Origin: Pseudoalteromonas marina
Lineage (GTDB): Bacteria; Pseudomonadota; Gammaproteobacteria; Enterobacterales; Alteromonadaceae
Reading direction: 5' to 3'
DNA length: 64,000 nucleotides
Assembly: GCF_000238335.3 (NCBI RefSeq)
Contig: NZ_AHCB03000005.1
Coordinates: forward strand, 620,001 to 684,000
Below are positions 1 through 8,355 of this stretch, in pieces. Position 1 is the first letter of the stretch. Every line of letters starts with the position of its first letter. Made by a program: the position numbers and the translations under genes. The notes beneath the pieces are model-generated. The model was not told the origin of the DNA. It ran no database searches and was given only the letters and a program-made list of their open reading frames with translations.

Positions 1-1
1 A

Positions 2-460
2 ATTTCTGCAAACGGTGGTTTTACATTATCAGGTATTGCAGGTGTTGCTAGTAACTTAACGGGTAAAGGTTTAACAACTTTAGCCGCAGGTGTTTCTGAT
101 ATTTCTGGTGCAGCCGTGGCAGGCACGGATGACTTTGATACTAAATTTAGAGCTGAAACAATCAGTGTCTCTACTCAAGGTAATGCACAATTTGTTTTAG
201 CAGGTATGGATTCGTTAATTGCTGTTGTTGATAAAAAACGTGCAGAGCTTGGTGCGGTTCAAAACCGTTTCCAATCAACAATTCGTAACCAATCAAATAT
301 TTCTGAAAACTTATCAGCTGCGCGTTCACGTATTAAAGATACAGACTTCGCAGCAGAAACGGCAAACTTAACTAAGATGCAGATTTTACAACAAGCAAGC
401 CAAACAATTTTGGGACAAGCTAACCAGCGTCCACAGGCTGCACTTAGCCTACTAGGTTAA
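2..460 (+). CDS. Flagellin, C-terminal part (cut by window edge)
   Basis: This is the end of a polar flagellin; the reading frame is open from base 2 and the N-terminus lies outside the window. The visible 152 residues cover the short variable region and the whole C-terminal D1/D0 helices, with the family signatures AVVDKKRAELGAVQNRF and ILQQASQTILGQANQ. The protein is almost identical to the flagellin at 2077-3051, differing at scattered residues, so the two are recent duplicates. A GTG at 116 could be mistaken for a start but lies in the middle of the conserved fold. The subunit would be exported by the flagellar type III apparatus and polymerised into the filament. A strong hairpin terminator follows at 667. 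Confidence 0.95.
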   Translation: MSANGGFTLSGIAGVASNLTGKGLTTLAAGVSDISGAAVAGTDDFDTKFRAETISVSTQGNAQFVLAGMDSLIAVVDKKRAELGAVQNRFQSTIRNQSNISENLSAARSRIKDTDFAAETANLTKMQILQQASQTILGQANQRPQAALSLLG

Positions 461-666
461 TAAAGCTTTACAATTAGATTAGTCAATTTATTGGCGAAGA
501 AGAAATGAAAGCGCCTCTGCTTAATGGGGTATTAACAAAGGCGCTATAGGATTTTGCCAGCGGAGGCCTTAATCCAAATTGTTCTAACATTTGTAGAACA
601 CATATGTACTAGCATAAACTATGCCATTAGTTTATGTCAGTCACCCACTCTCAAACTTATCAAATC

Positions 667-698
667 ATAAGGCCCTAAACGGGCCTTATTCCTTTATT
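667..698 (+). terminator. Rho-independent terminator after first flagellin
   Basis: A perfect 9-bp stem (ATAAGGCCC with GGGCCTTAT, five-base loop) is followed by a T-rich tail. It lies about 205 bases after the stop codon of the first flagellin and before the sigma-54 promoter of the next, so it probably separates the two transcription units. Confidence 0.75.
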
Positions 699-774
699 AT
701 ACTATTACAGCCTTTAAACTGCCCAATTTTAAATAAGAGCTAAGTACAACAGGTTTTCAGTCTTTAATATAAAG

Positions 775-791
775 TTGGCCTAATGTTTGCT
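775..791 (+). promoter_or_regulatory. Sigma-54 promoter of flagellin at 944
   Basis: TTGGCCTAATGTTTGCT fits the -24/-12 consensus TTGGCACNNNNNTTGCW. The GG is at 777-778 and the GC at 789-790, exactly the required spacing. Transcription would start near 802, giving a leader of about 142 bases. In Vibrio the equivalent class III flagellin promoter depends on sigma-54 and FlrC, and both FlrB and FlrC are encoded in this window. Confidence 0.75.
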
Positions 792-796
792 TTTGT

Positions 797-824
797 CTTT
801 GTAAGTTTATTTTAACTTACAAAG
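797..824. repeat. Perfect 11-bp inverted repeat at predicted transcription start
   Basis: CTTTGTAAGTT and its exact complement flank a six-base loop. It begins 7 bases after the -12 element and covers the predicted start of the flagellin transcript. It lacks a T-run on either strand, so it is not a classical terminator. It may be an operator or a 5'-end RNA structure. Confidence 0.6.
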
Positions 825-943
825 TGGCAGATAGTTGCCCCTAGGCAGAGTATACCGCCTACATATCTAGTCACTTTGTCAAATTCCCACTTTCTTTGAA
901 TGAGAGAGTGACCTAACTTTGACAGATAATAAGAGAGTTTATT

Positions 944-1912
944 ATGGCTTTATATGTAAATACCAATGTAAGTGCGATTAATGCGCAAAGGCAGCTTGAG
1001 AGAAGCGGTGGTGACTTAGATACGTCATTTAAGCGCTTATCGTCAGGTCTTCGTATAAATAGCGCAGCAGATGATGCTGCGGGTTTGCAAATTTCAGATC
1101 GTTTACAGTCGCAAATATTAGGCCTTAACCAAGGTAACCGAAATGCGAACGATGGTATTTCTTTAGCGCAAACTGCTGAAGGTGCAATGGATGAAATTAC
1201 CTCTACTTTTCAACGTATTCGAACGCTTGCTCAACAGGCGTCAAACGGCTCTAATACAGATGAAGATAGACTGGCTATCCAAGAAGAAATCCGTCAATTA
1301 TCTGATGAAGTAAATCGTATTGCTACCGATACTACTTTTGGTGGTCAAAATCTACTTGACGGTACCTATTCAGCAAGCTTTCAAATTGGTGCTGATGCGG
1401 TTCAAACAATCGGGTTTAGCATGCAGGATGTAGGTGGTAGTGCTAATACAATTTCTGCAAATGGTGGTTTTACAATGTCAGGTATTGCAGGGATTGCATC
1501 TGCAGTCGCAGGAAAAAGTATGTCTACTTTTGCGGCTGGAATAAGCGAAATTGGTAGCGGTAGTATTACAGCTGCAACTGCTAGTTTCACAAGTATGGTT
1601 GCTGCAGAAATTAGTGTATCTACTCAGGCTAATGCACAGCAAGTATTTGCAGGTATGGATGCAATGATTGCTGTAGTTGATAAAAAGCGTGCAGAATTAG
1701 GTGCGGTACAAAACCGCTTCCAATCAACAATCCGTAACCAAGCGAATATTTCTGAAAATTTATCTGCTGCTAAATCGCGTATTAAAGATGCTGATTTTGC
1801 AATGGAAACGGCTAATCTAACTAAAAATCAGATTTTACAGCAAGCAAGTCAAACTATTTTAGGGCAAGCTAATCAGCGTCCACAGGCCGCACTTAGCCTA
1901 CTTCAGGGTTAA
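944..1912 (+). CDS. Polar flagellin, sigma-54 class (FlaA-like)
   Basis: Filament subunit of 322 residues. It starts with the conserved polar-flagellin N-terminus MALYVNTNVSAINAQRQL and ends with ILGQANQRPQAALSLLQG. The D0/D1 helices at both ends are intact. The central part (about residues 170-215) is short and rich in Ser, Thr and Gly, so the outer D2/D3 domains are reduced and the serines and threonines are plausible glycosylation sites. It differs more from its two tandem neighbours than they do from each other, and it alone has a sigma-54 promoter. This fits the FlaA role known in Vibrio, where one flagellin is made before the FliA-dependent ones; the assignment is inferred from promoter type. 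Confidence 0.95.
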   Translation: MALYVNTNVSAINAQRQLERSGGDLDTSFKRLSSGLRINSAADDAAGLQISDRLQSQILGLNQGNRNANDGISLAQTAEGAMDEITSTFQRIRTLAQQASNGSNTDEDRLAIQEEIRQLSDEVNRIATDTTFGGQNLLDGTYSASFQIGADAVQTIGFSMQDVGGSANTISANGGFTMSGIAGIASAVAGKSMSTFAAGISEIGSGSITAATASFTSMVAAEISVSTQANAQQVFAGMDAMIAVVDKKRAELGAVQNRFQSTIRNQANISENLSAAKSRIKDADFAMETANLTKNQILQQASQTILGQANQRPQAALSLLQG

Positions 1913-1950
1913 TAAGATCACAGCTAGTAGAAATTAAATACAAATAAAGC

Positions 1951-1977
1951 TAAAGCTTTCGCTTCAACAGACGATAT
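1951..1977 (+). promoter_or_regulatory. Sigma-28 (FliA) promoter of flagellin at 2077
   Basis: TAAAGCTT, 11 bases, then GACGATAT closely matches the flagellar sigma-28 consensus TAAAGTTT-N11-GCCGATAA. Transcription would begin near 1984, about 90 bases before the start codon. The sigma factor itself is encoded at 44299. Confidence 0.8.
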
Positions 1978-1979
1978 AT

Positions 1980-2050
1980 GATTTAGAGGACTAAAAATCC
2001 AGGACTCTAAATCACGGATAATAACAGGGTAGGGGTATCCCGTTATTGTC
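1980..2050 (+). promoter_or_regulatory. Structured 5' leader with two hairpins
   Basis: Two stems can form between the sigma-28 promoter and the flagellin start codon. GATTTAGAG (1980-1988) pairs perfectly with CTCTAAATC (2005-2013). A second stem of about 12 bp, with one bulge and one G-U pair, closes around 2018-2050. The first stem straddles the predicted transcription start. Such structures could stabilise the mRNA or control translation of this highly expressed gene; that role is inference. Confidence 0.5.
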
Positions 2051-2076
2051 TATCGAACTTTGAAGCGGAGGCTATC

Positions 2077-3051
2077 ATGGCTTTATACGTAAATAGTAAT
2101 GTGAGTTCTTTGAACGCACAAAGACAATTAAGCAAATCAAGTAACGCATTGGATACTTCATTCCAACGTCTATCGTCAGGTATGCGTATCAACAGTGCAA
2201 AAGACGATGCTGCAGGTATGCAGATTTCAAACCGTTTATCATCACAAGTGAATGGTTTAAATCAAGGTAACCGAAATGCAAACGATGGCATTTCACTTGC
2301 ACAAACAGCTGAAGGTGCGCTTGATGAAGTAACATCAATGTTCCAACGTATTCGTACATTGGCTCAACAAGCATCTAACGGTTCAAATACAGACGAAGAC
2401 CGTTTAGCGATTCAAGAAGAAATTCGTTCATTATCGTCAGAAGTTAACCGTGTTGCAGAAGACACAACATTTGGTGGTCAAAATTTACTAGATGGTAGCT
2501 ATGATGCTAAATTCCAAGTTGGTGCCGACGCTGTGCAAACTATAGGTTTTAGTATGCAAGATGTGGGTACTACGGCAAGTGGCCCTAATTCTATTTCTGC
2601 AAATGGTGGATTCACATTATCAGGAATCGCAGGTGTTGCAAGTAACTTAACTGGTAAAGGCCTTACTACATTAGCTGCTGGTGTTTCTGATGTTTCTGGT
2701 GCGGCAGTTGGCGCTACAGATGACTTTGATACAAAGTTCAGAGCAGAAACAATTAGCGTATCAACACAGGGTAATGCACAGTTTGTTTTAGCAGGTATGG
2801 ACTCAATGATTGCTGTAGTTGATAAAAAACGTGCGGAGTTAGGTGCTGTTCAAAACCGTTTCCAATCAACTATCCGAAATCAGTCAAATATCTCAGAAAA
2901 CTTATCGGCTGCAAAATCACGTATCCAAGATACGGATTTCGCACAAGAAACAGCTAACTTAACTAAGATGCAGATCTTACAACAGGCTAGCCAAACAATC
3001 TTAAGCCAAGCAAATCAGCGTCCACAAGCAGCGTTATCGCTTTTAGGCTAA
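2077..3051 (+). CDS. Polar flagellin, sigma-28 class
   Basis: Filament subunit of 324 residues with intact N-terminal (MALYVNSNVSSLNAQRQL) and C-terminal polymerisation helices. A clear ribosome binding site (GCGGAGG) precedes the ATG. The central domain is minimal and Ser/Thr/Gly-rich. It is nearly identical to the truncated flagellin at the left edge, indicating duplication. The FliA-type promoter at 1951 puts it in the last class of the flagellar cascade, after hook completion. The maf and pse genes downstream suggest that it is glycosylated on surface Ser/Thr residues, as in Campylobacter and Shewanella; this is inference from context. Confidence 0.95.
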   Translation: MALYVNSNVSSLNAQRQLSKSSNALDTSFQRLSSGMRINSAKDDAAGMQISNRLSSQVNGLNQGNRNANDGISLAQTAEGALDEVTSMFQRIRTLAQQASNGSNTDEDRLAIQEEIRSLSSEVNRVAEDTTFGGQNLLDGSYDAKFQVGADAVQTIGFSMQDVGTTASGPNSISANGGFTLSGIAGVASNLTGKGLTTLAAGVSDVSGAAVGATDDFDTKFRAETISVSTQGNAQFVLAGMDSMIAVVDKKRAELGAVQNRFQSTIRNQSNISENLSAAKSRIQDTDFAQETANLTKMQILQQASQTILSQANQRPQAALSLLG

Positions 3052-3065
3052 TTGATTTGAACTAT

Positions 3066-3104
3066 GAGCCACTTTAGACTAAGCAAATAGTCCAAATGTG
3101 GCTT
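3066..3104 (+). repeat. Imperfect hairpin after flagellin
   Basis: GAGCCAC...GACTA and TAGTC...GTGGCTT form a long stem with small mismatches and a six-base loop, just after the flagellin stop codon and before flaG. It has no T-run, so it may act as an mRNA 3'-end stabiliser or partial attenuator that lowers expression of flaG-fliD relative to flagellin. That function is a guess. Confidence 0.45.
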
Positions 3105-3137
3105 ATAGTCTTAATATATGTTTCGAGGGTAGCCGAG

Positions 3138-3572
3138 ATGATTGATTTAAATTCTACACAAAAAACGATAGATGGACTCAGTGTTGTAAATACATCTATT
3201 ACTAAAGACGCGGTAAAAGAAGAAAAGCTTGAAAAGGGGACAGCTTTAACAGCAAGAGAAGCTGTTGATTTGAAGAATGCTCAAAATCTTAAAGATCAAG
3301 AAGAGCAAGAAGGTAAAGAAGATAAAGAATTGTTTGTCGCAGTAAAAGACAATCTAGAGAAGCTAAATGAGTATATCCCAGTAACATCAACTAACTTAAA
3401 ATTTGAGTTTGATGATGGTGGAGATCTTCCTATCATTAAAGTGCTTGATAAAAGCAACGATGAAGTAATTAGAGAAATTCCTACCGAAGAGTTCAGGGAA
3501 ATAGCTAAAGCTTTAGACGAATTTGCCGATAAATTAACTAATAAAGGTTTACTGTTTAATAAAACAGTTTAG
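3138..3572 (+). CDS. flaG: FlaG family protein
   Basis: A 144-residue FlaG-type protein. The C-terminal half carries the FlaG domain (LKFEFDDGG, then IIKVLDKSNDEVIREIP), while residues 1-70 are charged and low-complexity. FlaG proteins influence filament length and sit next to fliD in polar flagellar systems, as here. The ATG at 3138 is chosen over the in-frame codon at 3096 because GAGGG lies just upstream and the added residues are hydrophobic and unlike the family. It is followed after 26 bases by fliD. Confidence 0.9.
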   Translation: MIDLNSTQKTIDGLSVVNTSITKDAVKEEKLEKGTALTAREAVDLKNAQNLKDQEEQEGKEDKELFVAVKDNLEKLNEYIPVTSTNLKFEFDDGGDLPIIKVLDKSNDEVIREIPTEEFREIAKALDEFADKLTNKGLLFNKTV

Positions 3573-3598
3573 CCATTTCAGCTATTTAGGATTATATT

Positions 3599-5005
3599 AT
3601 GCCTCTTATTACATCTGCGGGTATTGGTTCAGGTCTCGATTTGGAAAGTATAATTTCGGCGTCAGTTGATGCTGAAAATGTACCTAAAATGAATGCCTTT
3701 GCAGCGAAGGATGAGGCGCTTCAAGTCGAGTTATCAGCGATAGGTGAAGTTAAATCTGCTTTATCGCAGTTACAAGATACAATTGAAAAATTAGCAGACC
3801 CAGATAACTTCAATAAACGAGTTGCTAATATAACCCAGCCAACAAGTGATGACGGAGACTTGATCTCTGTTACACCTACCTCAGATATCACACCAGGTGA
3901 TTTTAAAATAGAAGTAGTTGCAATAGCTCAAGGTAGCCGAGCACTATCTGAGGATGGATTGTTTGCTACTAATGAAGATGTTGTGAGTGCTTCAGGAGGT
4001 ACACTATCATTTTCAGCAGGCCCGGATAAGACTTTCGATTTAACCTTAGACGCCGGTGCTACTCTTTCAGATTTACGCGATGCGATAAATGACTCTGATA
4101 GTAATTTTGGTGTTACGGCTAATATTATTAATACGGGTTCGGAAGCGAAGCTTGTTTTGACTTCAACTGTGACAGGCACTGGAAACGATCTTGTTATTAC
4201 AAACGACAATGCTGAACTTGATAACGTATCCACTGTAGCAAATGCTGGTGGTGCAGGCGGCATTGGAATAGCAGCAGAAAACACCGCAAAAGATGCAATT
4301 ATTAAAGTTGATGGTATTACCATAACAAACGACACAAACACCTTTAAAGATGCTGTACAAGATATGACGATAACAGCAAAACGTGAAAGTGTTGACAATG
4401 AGACTGCCAAACTTTCAGTCGATTTTGACCGAGAAAGCGCAACAACGTTAGTTGATGAATTAATTACAAATTATAATAATGTTATAGGTCAACTAGGGTT
4501 TCAGTCACGCATAGGTAAGCCTTTAAATAGCGACTCGACTATTCGCTCTCTTAGCTCGCAATTAGTGAATGCTTTATCAACAAGCTTAACAGATGCGGGT
4601 CCCTTTGAGAGTATTTTTGATATTGGGCTAGGTGTTGATAAAGAAGGCTACTTAGAAAAGTCGACTTTAGTCAGAAGCTTGAATGACGCGTTAGATAATA
4701 ATTTTGATGACATTGGCAAGGCTTTTGCAGGTGAAAATGGTATAGCCTCAAAGTTTGAGGAGCTGCTAAATAATTATGTCGACACAAATGGCATAATGAA
4801 GCAGCGAGAGGACAGTTTAAATGGACAAATTTCTGAGTTAGAAGATGATGTTGAAAATCATCAATTCAGAATGGAGTCTTTGGAAGCTAGGCTACGAGAA
4901 CAATATGCAGGGTTAGATGTACTGCTTGCGCAAATGCAGTCAACGCAAACTTACTTGAGTGCACAACTGGCAAGCCTTCCAGGGTTTACCCGTTCAGATA
5001 GTTAA
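3599..5005 (+). CDS. fliD: Flagellar cap protein FliD (HAP2)
   Basis: Filament cap of 468 residues that promotes flagellin folding and insertion at the distal tip. The N-terminus (ITSAGIGSGLDLESII) and the C-terminal coiled coil (about residues 395-460) are typical of FliD. The middle (about 75-330) holds the variable D2/D3 regions with FliD repeats such as LSDLRDAINDSDSNFGVTA. Its length is in the usual 440-500 range for polar systems. It is followed by fliS with a 41-base gap and is probably transcribed with flaG, fliS and the genes after it. Confidence 0.95.
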   Translation: MPLITSAGIGSGLDLESIISASVDAENVPKMNAFAAKDEALQVELSAIGEVKSALSQLQDTIEKLADPDNFNKRVANITQPTSDDGDLISVTPTSDITPGDFKIEVVAIAQGSRALSEDGLFATNEDVVSASGGTLSFSAGPDKTFDLTLDAGATLSDLRDAINDSDSNFGVTANIINTGSEAKLVLTSTVTGTGNDLVITNDNAELDNVSTVANAGGAGGIGIAAENTAKDAIIKVDGITITNDTNTFKDAVQDMTITAKRESVDNETAKLSVDFDRESATTLVDELITNYNNVIGQLGFQSRIGKPLNSDSTIRSLSSQLVNALSTSLTDAGPFESIFDIGLGVDKEGYLEKSTLVRSLNDALDNNFDDIGKAFAGENGIASKFEELLNNYVDTNGIMKQREDSLNGQISELEDDVENHQFRMESLEARLREQYAGLDVLLAQMQSTQTYLSAQLASLPGFTRSDS

Positions 5006-5046
5006 CCATAAAGAATTGATTTAGCAATAAAATATACAGGTGAATT

Positions 5047-5475
5047 ATGTACAACGCTAAAGTAAAGAATTATCAAAAAGAAGCCTTAAAAACGCGAGTT
5101 GCAGGGGCTGACAGGTATGAAATTATTCAAATGCTAATGGCTGGTGCAGTTGAGAAAATGGTTTTAGCGAAAGTGGCGATTGAAAAAAAGCACTTTGAGG
5201 CAAAAAGTGAGCATATCTCAAAAGCATCAGCAATAATAAATGCATTACGCGGTTGTTTAGATTTTGACGCTGGTGGTGATGTGTCAACAAATCTTTATTC
5301 ACTTTATACATATATGGATGAGCGTTTACTGGATGCGAGTATAAAAAACGACCCAGAAATAATTACTGAAGTATCGAACCTATTAAAAGAAATAAAATCA
5401 GCGTGGGATGCAATTCCACATGATGTAAGAGAGCAGACGTTATCTGAAAACGGTATCGATGCAAATGTTGGATAA
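5047..5475 (+). CDS. fliS: Flagellin export chaperone FliS
   Basis: A 142-residue four-helix-bundle chaperone that binds the C-terminal helices of unexported flagellin and prevents premature polymerisation. The family hallmarks are visible: YNAKVKNYQKEALKTRVAGADRYEIIQML near the N-terminus and the AL(R)GCLDFDAGGDVSTNLYSLYTYM segment in the middle. AGGTG precedes the ATG. The stop codon overlaps the start of the next small gene, suggesting translational coupling with its likely partner chaperone. Confidence 0.95.
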   Translation: MYNAKVKNYQKEALKTRVAGADRYEIIQMLMAGAVEKMVLAKVAIEKKHFEAKSEHISKASAIINALRGCLDFDAGGDVSTNLYSLYTYMDERLLDASIKNDPEIITEVSNLLKEIKSAWDAIPHDVREQTLSENGIDANVG

Positions 5476-5740
5476 AATGGAATCTTTGATATCGCAGCTT
5501 GAAGCTGCGATTGATGAGCCAAACCTAGAAAATGCCCTCAATTTAGACCGCAAGCTACTTGACGAAATAAAAGCGACCGATCAATTATCCCTACATGAAA
5601 ATGCTACTTATTTTCTATCAGTCGCCGCAAGGCATCAAAGTGTATTGAATAAAGTCGACGATTTAAAAAAACAGTCCTTTAAAAATATTACTCAGTTTAA
5701 TAAAAATCAAAAGAATATTAAGAAATATCAAAATGTCTAA
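5459..5740 (+). CDS. Small FliT-like flagellar chaperone (tentative)
   Basis: A 93-residue, charged, mostly helical protein that overlaps the end of fliS by 17 bases and the start of the maf gene by 8. Position directly after fliS, size and helical character are those of FliT-type export chaperones, which bind FliD; sequence identity to FliT is not obvious by eye. Residues 70-93 are strongly basic. An in-frame ATG at 5465 is an equally possible start. An ordinary coupled gene of unknown function remains possible. Confidence 0.7.
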   Translation: MQMLDKMESLISQLEAAIDEPNLENALNLDRKLLDEIKATDQLSLHENATYFLSVAARHQSVLNKVDDLKKQSFKNITQFNKNQKNIKKYQNV

Positions 5741-7853
5741 AAATAATCTGCAAAGTGCTCAAGAGTCAATAAATGAGATTGAAGAGGCTCTCAATTCAAT
5801 TTCTCAAAAACAACAAAACGAAGATGCTTTTGTAGATAAAGCCAATATTACTTTTGACAATAATATTCTAGCGTTTAAAAAGTATTTTCCTGATATTGCC
5901 GAGAAATTTAGTTCACATCAGCCAAGTAGCAAATTTAACTTATTTCTGAATTCAAATGGCTCAGCCAACTTTATTGACTACGACACTGGGGTGCCTATTT
6001 ATAGCGAGGATCCTCATAAGCAGTCTAGCGAACAAATAAAAAGTATGCTTGAAAACCCGATTATGGGTAAAGTTGACCATAGCCAATTAGAGTTTTTAAA
6101 AAATGAGACGGGTTTTATCCATATTGATTTAATGGCTGAAATTGGCGCTATATACAATGAAACTCAACAAGCCCTTACTCCAACAAAATCCGTTGCTGAA
6201 TTTATACCTAGTGCAATAATATTTGGTGTTGGCTTAGGTTATCATTTAGATAATATGTTCGGTTCTTTTAATGCAGCTTATATAAGTATTTTTGAACCCA
6301 ATGAAGATTATTTTTTTGCAAGTTTGTTTACATTTGATTGGGCTAGCTTCCTTAATAAAGTAGATGAAGCTGGAAGTTATTTATACTTTTCGATCGGTGT
6401 TCCTGAGCAAGAAATGTATGAAGCTTTGCATTTAAGAGCTGGAGAAATTGGTGCGTTTAGTGTTGCAAGTGCACTTTTTTTTCAACATTACCCCTCTGAA
6501 GCTGTAAATAAATTAATTAATGAGTTTAAAGGTAATTATCATCAATTTTTTATGGGGTGGGGCTTTTTTGATGATGCACTATTAAGTGTTGCTCATTCAG
6601 TGGATAACTCTTTAAAACCTATAAATTTACTACAACCAGCAAAAAAGATTTCAGAAACTTACAATCATTTCCCTATTTTTATCGTCGCTAATGGCCCGTC
6701 ATTAGATAATGACATCGATACGATTAAAAAGTTACAAGATAAAGTCATTATTGTTGCTTGTAACTCTGCGACGACAGCATTGCTCAAGCAAGGCATAACA
6801 CCAGATTTTCATGTCGCACTGGAAAGGACAAAAGCAACTGAAGACTTTTTAACTGCATTCATTCCTGAGCATACACGCCAGAAAATAAACTTGCTCGTTC
6901 TCAATGTAATGTACCCCAAAGTTTTAGATTTATTCGGCTGGTGCGGAGTAGCATTGAAAAGTAACGAAGCGGGCACCTCTTTATTTCATATATCTGAGTT
7001 TTTAAATAATGGCAGGATCACATCAACAATAGGGTTTAGTAACCCCTTGGTTGGTAATACCGCGCTGAGCTTTTTTGGTAGTATGGAGTTTAAAAATATC
7101 TACCTTTTCGGAGCCGATAACGGTTATAAAGATCCCAATCACCATCATTCAAAAGGCAGCTATTATTACTCGGGTGAGGGGGAAACGATACATGCGCCCT
7201 TAAAGATGGGTGGCGAACTCATTGTGCCTGGTAATTTTGGCGAAAGCATCATAACAGATCATTTTATGCATACTGGTAAAGTGCAAATGGAACGTTTTTT
7301 AGAGTCTAAACTCGATGCAGGGATAAATTGTTTTAATTGCAGTGATGGCGCTGCCGTTAAGGGCAGTATGCCCTTGAGATCGGATGATATTTTACTAGAA
7401 GAATTTAGTTTTTCTAAAAATGAAGTTATTGAACATATAAAAACTCAGCCATTTTCTGCAGTAGATAAAAACGTCTGTTTAACAGACTATTTAGATTTTG
7501 ATGAGTTTGAGCAGCTATGTAACACTATGGTTGAGATACTTGATGGTCCAATTTTAAATCGAACCGAAGCTTTAGAGCAGTTACTTGAGAGCTTAAGGTA
7601 TTTGTTCTCATTTAAAAACCATCCAAGATACACACATCTTTATCTGCTACTTGAAGGTGAGTCGCTTTACGTTACCTCAGTACTTATTTCGCTACTTTAT
7701 AACTTTGGTGATGAGACAACGATAGTCCCTTACTATGAAAAAGCTAAAACACTTTGGCGAGATTTTATTGCTGATGCTCCACAGCAATACAGAGACCGTT
7801 GGAATGAGTTAAGTGATTACAGCTTCGATTACTCAAAGCCTTCGGTGAGCTAG
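5733..7853 (+). CDS. Maf-type motility accessory factor (flagellin glycosyltransferase, DUF115)
   Basis: A 706-residue member of the Maf family, which transfers nonulosonic acids such as pseudaminic acid to flagellin Ser/Thr residues in the cytoplasm before export (known for Campylobacter, Aeromonas and others). The core DUF115 domain begins at about residue 315 with FPIFIVANGPSLDNDI; the NGPSLD signature is at 320-325. The segment FGADNGYKDPNHHHSKG lies about 100 residues later. Long N- and C-terminal extensions match the Maf-1 architecture. It begins inside the preceding gene and is followed after 5 bases by an acetyltransferase, so it links the fliD-fliS unit to the sugar genes. Confidence 0.9.
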   Translation: MSKNNLQSAQESINEIEEALNSISQKQQNEDAFVDKANITFDNNILAFKKYFPDIAEKFSSHQPSSKFNLFLNSNGSANFIDYDTGVPIYSEDPHKQSSEQIKSMLENPIMGKVDHSQLEFLKNETGFIHIDLMAEIGAIYNETQQALTPTKSVAEFIPSAIIFGVGLGYHLDNMFGSFNAAYISIFEPNEDYFFASLFTFDWASFLNKVDEAGSYLYFSIGVPEQEMYEALHLRAGEIGAFSVASALFFQHYPSEAVNKLINEFKGNYHQFFMGWGFFDDALLSVAHSVDNSLKPINLLQPAKKISETYNHFPIFIVANGPSLDNDIDTIKKLQDKVIIVACNSATTALLKQGITPDFHVALERTKATEDFLTAFIPEHTRQKINLLVLNVMYPKVLDLFGWCGVALKSNEAGTSLFHISEFLNNGRITSTIGFSNPLVGNTALSFFGSMEFKNIYLFGADNGYKDPNHHHSKGSYYYSGEGETIHAPLKMGGELIVPGNFGESIITDHFMHTGKVQMERFLESKLDAGINCFNCSDGAAVKGSMPLRSDDILLEEFSFSKNEVIEHIKTQPFSAVDKNVCLTDYLDFDEFEQLCNTMVEILDGPILNRTEALEQLLESLRYLFSFKNHPRYTHLYLLLEGESLYVTSVLISLLYNFGDETTIVPYYEKAKTLWRDFIADAPQQYRDRWNELSDYSFDYSKPSVS

Positions 7854-7858
7854 TCAAT

Positions 7859-8338
7859 ATGCAGATTAAGAGTAAACGATTTGTTCTTTCACTCTTAACA
7901 GAGGCTGATGCAACATATCGCTACCTAAGCTGGTTTGACGATAGTAAAGCTAAAGAGTTTATTAGTTATAAATCGTCATCTTTAGACGAGTTGAAGAACT
8001 ATATTAAAGCTAAAAATAATGACCCAGCAGCTATTTTGTTGGGCATTTTTACTGATGGTGAACACATCGGCAATATAAAGTATGAACCTATAGATTTAGT
8101 TAATAAAACCGCAACAATGGGGATTTTGTTAGGTGAGGCTCAGTGGCGTGGTAAAGGTGTTGCAGCTGAGGTTATTTCTATAAGTGCAGATTACTTGGCA
8201 AAACACTTTCATACCGAAACAATTATACTTGGTGTTGATAAAGGTAATACACCTGCAATTTCTGCTTATAAAAAATTGGGCTTTGAAATTAGCGAACAAA
8301 CTGACCATGGTTTGTTTATGAAAAAATCACTTCTATAA
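7859..8338 (+). CDS. GNAT N-acetyltransferase, PseH candidate
   Basis: A 159-residue RimJ/RimL-type acetyltransferase. The acetyl-CoA pyrophosphate loop is seen as QWRGKGVAAEV around residues 98-108, and the typical C-terminal GNTPAISAYKKLGF motif follows. In pseudaminic acid synthesis PseH acetylates the C4 amino group made by PseC, and no other acetyltransferase is present in the island. This makes it the best PseH candidate by position. Sequence alone cannot exclude a different acyl donor or sugar substrate. The gene follows maf by 5 bases. Confidence 0.8.
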   Translation: MQIKSKRFVLSLLTEADATYRYLSWFDDSKAKEFISYKSSSLDELKNYIKAKNNDPAAILLGIFTDGEHIGNIKYEPIDLVNKTATMGILLGEAQWRGKGVAAEVISISADYLAKHFHTETIILGVDKGNTPAISAYKKLGFEISEQTDHGLFMKKSLL

Positions 8339-8355
8339 AAAATATCTATTCTTCC

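Larger units (their letters stand above)
461..943. other. Intergenic region between flagellins
   Basis: This 483-base gap contains no convincing open reading frame. It holds a 7-bp inverted repeat (510-516 with 539-545), a strong terminator-like hairpin (667-689), a sigma-54 promoter (775-791) and a perfect 11-bp inverted repeat (797-824). The rest, to the start codon at 944, is an untranslated leader of about 140 bases if the sigma-54 start is right. Confidence 0.6.

Noticed and set aside
510..545. AGCGCCT/AGGCGCT repeat as terminator of the first flagellin
   Set aside because: The loop is 22 bases and no T-run follows; the hairpin at 667 is far better.
825..839. TGGCAGATAGTTGCC as a sigma-54 promoter before the flagellin at 944
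   Set aside because: The GG-to-GC distance is one base too short; the motif at 775-791 has exact spacing.
3928..4410. Long open frame antisense to fliD
   Set aside because: It is a by-product of codon use in fliD; no ribosome binding site or family match.
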